A DNA stretch of 8,763 bases from Phycisphaerales bacterium. Its GTDB lineage: Bacteria > Planctomycetota > Phycisphaerae > Phycisphaerales > UBA1924. The notes under the pieces were generated by a model that saw only the letters and a list, made by a program, of their open reading frames with translations, was not told where the DNA came from and made no database searches. Within the stretch, counting starts at the first letter, position 1. The number at the start of each line of letters is the position of its first letter. The DNA lies in NCBI GenBank assembly GCA_016763115.1, contig JAESUL010000219.1:1-8763 (forward strand), written 5' to 3'. The position numbers and the translations under genes are program-made. Below are positions 1-6,863 of the stretch, in pieces.

Positions 1-195
1 CAGTTTTTATTACCGCCAAGAGACCGGGTTATTCCAGAGGGCCAAACCCCAGGTGAACCTAAGAAGCTTGATTTAGAGGATGCTGAGCGATTGCGTGAAA
101 AGCGGGCAAAAAAGGCAGCAGAACGAGAGCCCTTGGCAGGGCGTCGCTCGGGGAAGAGTGTTGATCCATGGGGCAATTGGAAAAATAAAACCTAA
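1..195 (+). CDS. 3' end of an unrecognised gene (partial)
   Basis: Frame 1 is open from the window edge to a TAA at 193-195 and gives the last 64 residues of a protein whose start lies outside the window. The tail is very polar: a likely charged helix (roughly residues 21-43, rich in Lys, Glu, Arg and Ala, including LDLEDAERLREKRAKKAAER) followed by a short end, DPWGNWKNKT. There is no membrane segment or catalytic motif, and I do not recognise the family. The DNA is AT-richer than the rest of the window, with several A runs, which suggests a different origin. It points towards the truncated ABC ATPase gene and ends 22 bases before an attC-like sequence, so it could be an integron cassette gene, but that is only inference. 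The coding call rests on the open frame and a plausible hydrophilic C-terminus. Confidence 0.5.
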   Translation, partial: QFLLPPRDRVIPEGQTPGEPKKLDLEDAERLREKRAKKAAEREPLAGRRSGKSVDPWGNWKNKT

Positions 196-216
196 GGAGC
201 CTCGAATTAAATAGAG

Positions 217-305
217 GCCTAACAATACAAACTACGCGCTCCATTTCGTTGGCCCTACTCACAGTCAGAGTTTCGTCACTTGATGGCTGCTCTTTAGCGT
301 TGGGG
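217..305 (+). other. weak integron attC-like site / junction segment
   Basis: GCCTAAC at 217-223 fits the attC R'' box RYYYAAC. GTTGGGG at 299-305 fits the R' core GTTRRRY except for its last base. They are 89 bp apart, lie just downstream of a plus-strand stop codon, and have the orientation expected of a cassette end. The outer boxes pair at five of seven positions. Pairing of the inner L boxes is poor, and the internal symmetry is limited to a small ACTC/GAGT hairpin. A separate 5-bp hairpin (GCCTC 199-203, GAGGC 214-218) overlaps the left box and has no T run. The right box lies within ten bases of the point where the ATPase reading frame is lost. It may be a degenerate attC, a recombination scar or chance. 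Confidence 0.22.
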
Positions 306-307
306 TG

Positions 308-1285
308 CTAGAGTTCCGATCGTCCAGCACCGACGAGCCCGCCAACACCAAGGACCTCGCCGGGGTGCAGATCCAGTGAGATGTCGAACAGTTTTCCCGG
401 CGAACACAACGAACGAACGCTGAGCCTCGGCTCGGTACTGGGTCGATGGTGCGGATGTTCGGGGCCGTTAACCATCTCCTCGATCGCGATGCGGATAGGG
501 TTCTTCTTCGATTTGGAGTTGACCGCCTCGATGCGACGACCGATCATCTGTTCGACAAGGGTCGGCTCATCGATGTCGGCAACCACATTGGTCGCTACAA
601 ATAGGCCATCGCGGAGCACGCTGACACGATCACAGCAGGTAAAAATCTCGCTCATCCGATGCGAAACATAGATGATGCACAGCCCATCATCGGCGAGTTT
701 GCGGGTGATATCCATCAGCGTGGTCGCTTCGGAGATCGAGAGTGAACTGGTGGGTTCATCAAAGACGATGACCTTGGCGGCAGTTGAACCATCGTCGGCG
801 AGATCAAGCGAGGCAGCGATCTGGCAGATCTGGCGTCGCCCAGGGCTGAGAAATCCGAGCGGTTTGAGGACATCAATCGATGGGTCGAGTTGATGCACGA
901 GCGATTCTGCTCGCCTGCTCATCTCTGCAAAGTCGACCACGCCTCGGCGTGTCGGCATGTCGTGCAGACTGAGATTCTCGGCGACCGTCAGGTTCGGGCA
1001 CTGGGCCAGTTCCTGATGCACGATGCGGATACCCGCGTGGAAAGCCGCATCCAACGAGCCCGCTCTGAGAGGCTTGCCCAGCAAGGTGATGGTGCCCGTG
1101 TCTTGTTTGTGCAAACCGGCGATGACCTTGCCGAGTGTGGATTTGCCCGCACCATTCTCGCCCATCAAAGCATGAACCTCGCCCGCGCGAAACGAAACGG
1201 ACACATCGCTCAGCGCCTGGGTTTGCCCGAAACGCTTCGAGATATTCTCGGCAACAAGCACGGGATCAGCGGTCGGTTTGGGCAT
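308..1285 (-). CDS. sugar ABC transporter ATPase, truncated in second domain
   Basis: ATP-binding subunit of a ribose/galactose/xylose-type importer (RbsA/MglA/XylG family), which would power sugar uptake at the inner membrane. The first nucleotide-binding domain is complete: Walker A GENGAGKST (42-50), Q-loop Gln91, signature LSPGRRQ (146-152, usually LSVGQQQ), Walker B VIVFDE (172-177), switch His209 in YVSHR. Family members are about 500 residues with two such domains. This one has 325 and ends in a TAG directly after GGLVGAGRSEL, the degenerate Walker A-like loop of the second domain, so roughly 170 residues are missing. No second-domain sequence is found in any frame of the 307 bases beyond. 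I chose ATG at 1285 because it lies 26 bases after the stop of the binding-protein gene, has an AAGGA about 13 bases upstream and matches the family N-terminus. An in-frame ATG at 1348 would overlap the upstream gene. It is the last gene of the transporter operon. ATP hydrolysis by the half-protein is doubtful. Confidence 0.88.
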   Translation of the reverse strand: MPKPTADPVLVAENISKRFGQTQALSDVSVSFRAGEVHALMGENGAGKSTLGKVIAGLHKQDTGTITLLGKPLRAGSLDAAFHAGIRIVHQELAQCPNLTVAENLSLHDMPTRRGVVDFAEMSRRAESLVHQLDPSIDVLKPLGFLSPGRRQICQIAASLDLADDGSTAAKVIVFDEPTSSLSISEATTLMDITRKLADDGLCIIYVSHRMSEIFTCCDRVSVLRDGLFVATNVVADIDEPTLVEQMIGRRIEAVNSKSKKNPIRIAIEEMVNGPEHPHHRPSTEPRLSVRSLCSPGKLFDISLDLHPGEVLGVGGLVGAGRSEL

Positions 1286-1311
1286 CGGATTCGAAGGTTC
1301 CTTGAGTTTGC

Positions 1312-2343
1312 TTACGGGGCTTCGTCGGTGCCGAGCCATTTGGCCCATTGCTTGGCGTATTCTTCGGCATGTTCGGAGGTGACGATGTCAAAGTCGGCAA
1401 AGATCATGTCAGACGCCGGCGAACGATCAAAGTTGAGTTTGTCAACGATCATCTCGACCGATTTTTCACCCCACCCATAGTACGGCTGCCCAACAAGCAC
1501 CTGCACCTGCCCCTTCATCGCGTATTGGAGAGGGAGCGGGAGCGGGTCCATCGAGACGATCTTTGCATTCTCGTAGATTCCATCAAGTGCGTTGTCGGTA
1601 TACAGCGGCCAGCCACCGACAAGCGCCCATCCGGTGATGTCCGGGTTGGCGATCTGGACCTGCTGCATTTTGGCAACCGCTTCGGTCGCGGTCTCGGGCA
1701 TGAACGAGTAGACCTGCTTGATGGTGATGCCATCGTGGTTGTCTGCTTCTTCTTGCACACCCTTGACGCGTGCGTTGAGGTTAGTTGCTGCGGGGTTGCC
1801 GGTCAGGACGGCGACGACGCCGTTGCCGTCAAGTTGCAATGCGAGTTGGCGCATGACTTCTTTGCCGGCTTCTTTGTCGTCTACGCCGTAGTACGCCATG
1901 CGCCCAGATTCAGGGGCGTCGGAATCGAAGGTCACCACAACAACACCCTTGTTGACGGCATCTCTGAGCACGCCGTTGAGGGTGTTGGCATCGGTGACCG
2001 AGATGGCGATACCGTCGATACCCGAGGCAACGAGTTGCTCGACATACTGGGCTTGGAGTTGGGCGTCCTCTTGGGGAGGGGTCTGCCATTGGATATTGAT
2101 AGTCACGCCGTCGAGTGTCTCGGTGAGCCGTTTGCCGGCATCCATCGCGCCGGTTTTGGCTGCGAGGAAAACGGGGTTGGAGTTGCTCTTGGCGATCACG
2201 GCGATGTTGAAGGTGGTTTCGGCTGTGGATGAGGACGCCGAGGTACTGTCCGCGGGATCTGCTGATTTCGAGCACCCAACAAGAATGGTGGAGCCAAGCA
2301 GCGCGATCGATGCGGGAAGAAGGATGAGGTTGGTCAGTTTCAT
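1312..2343 (-). CDS. sugar ABC transporter substrate-binding lipoprotein (RbsB-like)
   Basis: Solute receptor of the importer, of the periplasmic-binding-protein type I (RbsB-like, Peripla_BP_4) family. The N-terminus is a lipoprotein signal peptide with lipobox LVGC (21-24), so the protein should be lipid-anchored at Cys24, followed by a Ser/Thr/Ala-rich tether (25-44). The ligand domain starts at FNIAVIAKSNSNPVF (45-59) and shows the family landmarks: GIDGIAISVTDANTL (108-122), VVVTFDSDAP (135-144, with the Asp that often contacts sugar hydroxyls) and TGNPAATNLNARVKG (181-195). Its 343 residues are normal for a tethered member. The ATG start has AGGAGA (2352-2357) eight bases upstream. It begins 42 bases after the permease stop and ends 26 bases before the ATPase start, so one transcript is likely. 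The sugar cannot be named from sequence; monosaccharides are usual for the family. Confidence 0.9.
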   Translation of the reverse strand: MKLTNLILLPASIALLGSTILVGCSKSADPADSTSASSSTAETTFNIAVIAKSNSNPVFLAAKTGAMDAGKRLTETLDGVTINIQWQTPPQEDAQLQAQYVEQLVASGIDGIAISVTDANTLNGVLRDAVNKGVVVVTFDSDAPESGRMAYYGVDDKEAGKEVMRQLALQLDGNGVVAVLTGNPAATNLNARVKGVQEEADNHDGITIKQVYSFMPETATEAVAKMQQVQIANPDITGWALVGGWPLYTDNALDGIYENAKIVSMDPLPLPLQYAMKGQVQVLVGQPYYGWGEKSVEMIVDKLNFDRSPASDMIFADFDIVTSEHAEEYAKQWAKWLGTDEAP

Positions 2344-2385
2344 GGGAAGATTCTCCTGTGCCCAGTGAGTTGTACGGTTGAATTG

Positions 2386-3654
2386 CTACCCACGCCGAGT
2401 GGCGAGGCGTTGCTTTGATTGGTCGATGACCACCGCGAGTATAATCGCAGCACCCATCACGATCTGGTTGACGCTCGGATCAACACCAAGATTGACCATG
2501 GCGTTGTTGATGAGTTGGATAATAATGGCGCCGAGGACGGCCCCAAAGACCGTCCCGCGTCCGCCCATGAGTGAGGCGCCGCCGATCACGGTTGCCGCGA
2601 TGACCTGCAGTTCGTACGCATTGCCCGCGTTGGTTTCCGCCGAGCCGAGGTACCCGATGTACAACGCGGCGCTGAGCCCCGCCAGTGCACCGGTGATGGT
2701 GTACACCAGAATCTTGACACGCCCGACCGGGATGCCGGCGTACTTGGCGGCCGTCTCGTTGCCACCGATGGCAAGAATCCGTCGCCCAAACACCGTCCGC
2801 GTAAGCACGAACCATCCCGCAATCGCAACCAAGATCATAAATATGATCGGGACGGGGTAGACACCAAAGAACTCGCGCTTGACGAATCCTGTCGTGAATG
2901 AACTCGAGAGATTCCCGATTGATTGCTTGTCGAACACCGCCTGCGAGGTGTACACAGTCAGCCCGCGGAGGGTCGCCATCATGCCCAGTGTGATGACGAA
3001 CGGGTGAACGCCGAATCCGACGGTCATCGCCCCGTTTGCAAACCCGCACAGCGCACCGGCAAGGACGCACACGCCCAGCCCGATCGGGATCGAGAGCATC
3101 CATGACGCTTCGGTGCCCAATGTGTTGAGTGCCATCGCGCCGAGGATGGCGCAGAATCCATAGATTGAACCTACCGACAGGTCGATGCCCGCAAGGATAA
3201 TGACGCCGGTCATCCCAACCGCCATGATCGCAAAGAAACTCGCGTTCTTGACGACCAGCACAAGATTGTCTTTGTTGAGGAACGGGTTTTTGGAAGACAG
3301 GGTATAGAGGGTGTGGGTCTGCGAATCGTACCGGTCGATGCTCGCCGATGGATATTCGATGGTCTGTCCATCGGTGGTCACGCGGAAAACCAAGATCTCG
3401 TTGCGTCCGAGTACACCATTCCCATGCTCGATCCCATCGGCATCGAGGAACCGAACCGTCGTGGTTTCAGAGAGGGCCATCGGTGTCTTGGCCTTGACCG
3501 GAAAAATGACGCCGTAGATGGTCATCGCGGCCATGAGCAGAAGAATGACAAGCACCAATCCAGATTCTTGGTGGGCGAAGAGGCGTGTAAATACCGTTCC
3601 GCGTCTGCTGGTCTGGTGCGCGGGTTTGCGAGCGAGAGCGGGCTGGTCGGTCAC
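2386..3654 (-). CDS. sugar ABC transporter permease (RbsC-like) with extra extracytoplasmic segment
   Basis: Membrane channel subunit of the sugar importer, of the BPD_transp_2 (RbsC/XylH/AraH) family. The first membrane segment spans about 33-51. The conserved core starts at NPFLNKDNL (123-131) and includes GMTGVIILAGIDLSVGSI (147-164), the cytoplasmic coupling stretch GGNETAAKYAGIPVGRVKIL (297-316) and the Gly-rich IGGASLMGGRGTVFGAVLGA (357-376). At 422 residues it is longer than the roughly 320-350 usual for the family. The excess is a hydrophilic, probably beta-rich stretch (about 55-122) between the first membrane helix and the core, expected on the outer face. The start is GTG at 3654 with only a weak GGGGA nine bases upstream. 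A nearby ATG at 3674 is in another frame. It is first of the three transporter genes, 66 bases after the pseudopilin gene on the same strand. Confidence 0.9.
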   Translation of the reverse strand: MTDQPALARKPAHQTSRRGTVFTRLFAHQESGLVLVILLLMAAMTIYGVIFPVKAKTPMALSETTTVRFLDADGIEHGNGVLGRNEILVFRVTTDGQTIEYPSASIDRYDSQTHTLYTLSSKNPFLNKDNLVLVVKNASFFAIMAVGMTGVIILAGIDLSVGSIYGFCAILGAMALNTLGTEASWMLSIPIGLGVCVLAGALCGFANGAMTVGFGVHPFVITLGMMATLRGLTVYTSQAVFDKQSIGNLSSSFTTGFVKREFFGVYPVPIIFMILVAIAGWFVLTRTVFGRRILAIGGNETAAKYAGIPVGRVKILVYTITGALAGLSAALYIGYLGSAETNAGNAYELQVIAATVIGGASLMGGRGTVFGAVLGAIIIQLINNAMVNLGVDPSVNQIVMGAAIILAVVIDQSKQRLATRRG

Positions 3655-3680
3655 TGGCGTGGTCCCCGGGTCATGCGAGA

Positions 3681-3719
3681 ATAATCAGAGCAGGACAGAT
3701 CAAATCGAGCGATGATTAT
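3681..3719. promoter_or_regulatory. spaced inverted repeat before the transporter operon
   Basis: ATAATCA (3681-3687) and TGATTAT (3713-3719) are perfect 7-base inverted arms whose centres lie 32 bases apart, about three helical turns. They sit between the pseudopilin stop and the permease start, where an operator or the operon promoter would be expected. There is no GC-rich stem or T run, so it is not a typical intrinsic terminator. AT-rich 7-mers recur by chance, so confidence is low. Confidence 0.25.
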
Positions 3720-3720
3720 C

Positions 3721-4758
<1,038 letters not shown>

Positions 4759-4850
4759 CATGGTGTCCTTACTCTTCCCGCGAGAACATTTGGCAGTATC
4801 CTTGGTGGCGTCACTCATCGAGCAACCCGCTCATCCAAGTCTACAGGAGA
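4759..4850. promoter_or_regulatory. divergent intergenic region
   Basis: About 90 bases separate the pseudopilin start from the GH13 start, so both promoters should lie here unless they overlap the coding sequence. I see the two ribosome-binding sites (AAGGA on the minus strand at 4766-4770; AGGAG on the plus strand at 4845-4849). A TTGGCA at about 4790 resembles a -35 box but has no convincing -10 at the right distance. Shared regulation of the two genes is plausible but not shown. Confidence 0.35.
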
Positions 4851-5603
4851 ATGCCCTTGCTAGTCAACCGAATGTACTTTCGTTACGGAAAAACTGTCAT
4901 TCTTTCCGTGTGCCTCGGATCCTGCTTTGCAATCGGGCAACCTGATTCTTTGCACCAGGCCCCGTCAAAATCCGAACATAAACAAGAATTTGCAGATACG
5001 CCCTCGTGGGCAAAGGGTATGGTCTGGTACCAAGTCTTCCCAGAGCGGTTCAGAAATGGGAATCCGTCCAACGATCCGGCAGGGTGGGATCTGTTCACCG
5101 CCCAGTGGGATCAGGGTTTCGATGAGGTCACCGTCGATGAAGTTGAAGCCATGTGGATTCGTGAACAGATCAACCCGCGCCGGTTCGGATCAGACCCAAG
5201 CCGACCCGGAGGCGTCGCGCAGAACCTCATCTACGCACGGCGCTACGGCGGCGACCTCCAAGGGGTCTACGAGAAACTCGATCAACTCGTGGATCTGGGC
5301 GTGACCGGGGTGTACCTGTGCCCGGTTTTTTCATCGCGATCTTTGCACAAGTACGACGCTTGGGACCACCGACATATCGACCCAACCCTCGGGCATCCCG
5401 GTGAATACGCCGACCCCGGACCGATTGATCTTGTGCTCGACCAAGCCGAGGACCCGTTCGATGAGACAACCTGGTCGTGGACACCGGCGGATAGGTGTTC
5501 GTTGATGTGTTTTTACCCAAGGCCAAGTCGCTCGGATTGCGTGTCATCTTTGACGGGGTCTGGAACCATGTCGGACTCGGGCATTGGGCATTCGCTGATG
5601 TGA
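4851..5603 (+). CDS. GH13 alpha-amylase family protein, 5' fragment (frameshifted)
   Basis: N-terminal part of an exported glycoside hydrolase family 13 enzyme. It has a signal sequence (basic FRYGK, then VILSVCLGSCFAIG). LGSC may be a lipobox; otherwise signal peptidase I would act nearby. Next come landmarks of the neopullulanase/cyclomaltodextrinase-like group: MVWYQVFPERFRNGNPSNDP, RRYGGDLQGVYEKLDQLVDL and HKYDAWDHRHIDPTLG. Homology runs to TWSWTPADR (codon AGG at 5493-5495) and continues at VFVDVFLPKAK in the frame beginning at 5495, so residues after about 215 here are out-of-frame nonsense. The start is uncertain. ATG 4851 is only one base from AGGAG, TTG 4857 has ideal seven-base spacing, and ATG 4872 has no nearby ribosome-binding site. 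This piece holds none of the catalytic residues, so alone it would be inactive. Confidence 0.85.
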   Translation: MPLLVNRMYFRYGKTVILSVCLGSCFAIGQPDSLHQAPSKSEHKQEFADTPSWAKGMVWYQVFPERFRNGNPSNDPAGWDLFTAQWDQGFDEVTVDEVEAMWIREQINPRRFGSDPSRPGGVAQNLIYARRYGGDLQGVYEKLDQLVDLGVTGVYLCPVFSSRSLHKYDAWDHRHIDPTLGHPGEYADPGPIDLVLDQAEDPFDETTWSWTPADRCSLMCFYPRPSRSDCVSSLTGSGTMSDSGIGHSLM

Positions 5604-6652
5604 AAAAGAACGGGAGCGCATCACGGTATGCGTCATGGTTCGATGTTCGGTTTGATGAGGACGGGCAGTTGATTGGCTGGAAGAGTTGGGATGGACAAAA
5701 CGGGCATCTGCCTGTTTTTAAGCAGATTCGTGGCGATTTAGCCCCAGGACCCAAGGCACACATCATGGCGGTGACACGCCGATGGATGGACCCAAACAAC
5801 GACGGAGACCCCAGCGACGGCATCGATGGTTGGAGGCTCGATGTCGCCAACGAGATGGGGCGACCGTTCTGGAAAGACTGGCGTCTCCAGGTCCGAACGG
5901 TCAACGACGAGGCGCTGATCATCGGGGAGCTCTGGTTCGATGGTGAAGACTACTTTGATGGCACCGCCTTTGATGGACAGATGAACTACCCGATCGCCTT
6001 TGCGCTTTCAGATTGGTTGTCCATCGGCGGCGATGTTGTCCATGACGGGCGTGTGCTTGCTGCACGGGCCAAGGCGGTGTTTCATCATGGTCTGAACCAC
6101 GATCTTGTCCAGCTCAATCTGATGACCTCGCATGATACCGAACGCCTCGCATCGATGATGATCAACGACTTCCCGCGCGGGTACGATCAAGGTGCCAAGC
6201 GATGGGGGAGTGAACCAAAGTACGATGCGGGGGTGGCTGATGCAGACGCCAGAGAGCGTGGGCTGATGGCGTATGCTGCGCTCGTGGCGATGCCCGGCTC
6301 GCCCATGATCTACAACGGCGACGGGTACGCCATGCCCGGTGCCGACGACCCCGATAACAGAGCCCCAATCCCATGGGATTCACTCTCCAAAGAACAGATT
6401 TCATTCCAGCAATCGGTGCGATGGATTCTGAGATTACGATCAGATCCGGTGATCGGAGAGGCTCTTCGGCTTGGTGTAGCCGACTTTAGCTCGGACAGTT
6501 CAGGACGGGGCCTGATTGTTCGGCGTGTGCTTGGGGCTCGGGTGGTTGAAATCTCGATCGGAGCCGAAGGACCTCGCGAGGAAGGAAAACCATTCACAGT
6601 GCCCCCAGAACTGGCATCTTGGCTCGAAATTCGGGTTATGCAAGAGCCCTAA
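5495..6652 (+). CDS. GH13 alpha-amylase family protein, 3' catalytic fragment (frameshifted)
   Basis: Remainder of the same GH13 enzyme in the other frame. It would hydrolyse or transfer alpha-1,4 (perhaps alpha-1,6) glucosidic bonds in maltodextrins. All four conserved regions are here: I, DGVWNH (20-25); II, GWRLD with nucleophile Asp116; III, IIGELW with acid/base Glu145; IV, TSHDTER with transition-state Asp214. The barrel ends near PMIYNGDGYAMPGADDPDNR, then comes a short C-terminal beta domain. The GTG at 5495 is directly preceded by an in-frame TAG and has no clear ribosome-binding site, so it is unlikely to be a natural start. The reading frame is the downstream half of a broken gene. 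Restoring one base near 5494 gives a protein of about 600 residues, a normal length for this group. No slippery heptamer suggests programmed frameshifting. Substrate specificity within GH13 is not resolved. Confidence 0.88.
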   Translation: MFVDVFLPKAKSLGLRVIFDGVWNHVGLGHWAFADVKKNGSASRYASWFDVRFDEDGQLIGWKSWDGQNGHLPVFKQIRGDLAPGPKAHIMAVTRRWMDPNNDGDPSDGIDGWRLDVANEMGRPFWKDWRLQVRTVNDEALIIGELWFDGEDYFDGTAFDGQMNYPIAFALSDWLSIGGDVVHDGRVLAARAKAVFHHGLNHDLVQLNLMTSHDTERLASMMINDFPRGYDQGAKRWGSEPKYDAGVADADARERGLMAYAALVAMPGSPMIYNGDGYAMPGADDPDNRAPIPWDSLSKEQISFQQSVRWILRLRSDPVIGEALRLGVADFSSDSSGRGLIVRRVLGARVVEISIGAEGPREEGKPFTVPPELASWLEIRVMQEP

Positions 6653-6863
6653 GCTGATTGCAGGGAGTGTGTTGGGTGATTGGTCAGAGAAAAAAACCCC
6701 ATTGGGTGAGGATTCTCGGCATTTTAGACTCGCATTACGAAACAAGTTTCGTTATCATTCGGCGATCGGGGTTCGCGAGGATTTGCGGGCCGCCGTTTGA
6801 TGTCATTCCACACCTCGAGAACCCGTCGGTCCAGAGATCTGGCTTTCGGGAGGAGAAGAACTC
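6653..6863. other. 211-bp intergenic region
   Basis: It separates the GH13 stop from the next gene start. Contents: two copies of TTGGGTGA (6672-6679 and 6702-6709), a seven-A run, the palindrome at 6737-6752, and a strong ribosome-binding site GGAGGAG (6849-6855) eight bases before the next ATG. I find no good sigma70-type promoter pair and no GC-rich hairpin with a plus-strand T run to end the GH13 transcript. Confidence 0.5.
6737..6752. promoter_or_regulatory. 16-bp palindrome, possible operator
   Basis: ACGAAACAAGTTTCGT has perfect 7-base inverted arms around a central AA. The two-base centre is too short for an RNA hairpin loop but suits a dimeric DNA-binding regulator. It lies 112 bases upstream of the secreted-protein start and inside the only sizeable intergenic gap before it. 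No regulator gene is in the window, so the binding protein is unknown. Confidence 0.35.

Noticed and set aside
199..218. GCCTC/GAGGC hairpin after the first gene as a terminator
   Set aside because: It has a five-pair stem with a ten-base loop and no following T run, so it is too weak to call.
59..262. 67-codon minus-strand frame tested as a continuation of the truncated ATPase
   Set aside because: Its translation shows no second-domain signature, Walker B or other ATPase motif and it overlaps the plus-strand gene tail.
890..1480. 196-codon open frame on the plus strand
   Set aside because: It is antisense to the ATPase gene and the end of the binding-protein gene, with no family resemblance.
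1348..2232. 294-codon open frame on the plus strand
   Set aside because: It is antisense to the binding-protein gene, which has a lipobox, family motifs and a ribosome-binding site. The antisense translation has no recognisable domain and is a typical shadow in GC-rich DNA.
2480..3103. 207-codon open frame on the minus strand
   Set aside because: It lies in another frame inside the permease gene, and its Arg/His-rich composition is typical of a shadow frame.
5227..5922. 231-codon open frame on the minus strand across the GH13 frameshift
   Set aside because: It is antisense to strongly conserved GH13 sequence on both sides of the frameshift, with no domain of its own.
6690..6707. ACCC-CATT-GGGT hairpin next to seven A residues, read as a minus-strand terminator
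   Set aside because: The stem is only four pairs and no minus-strand gene ends there. On the plus strand there is no T run, so it does not serve the GH13 gene either.
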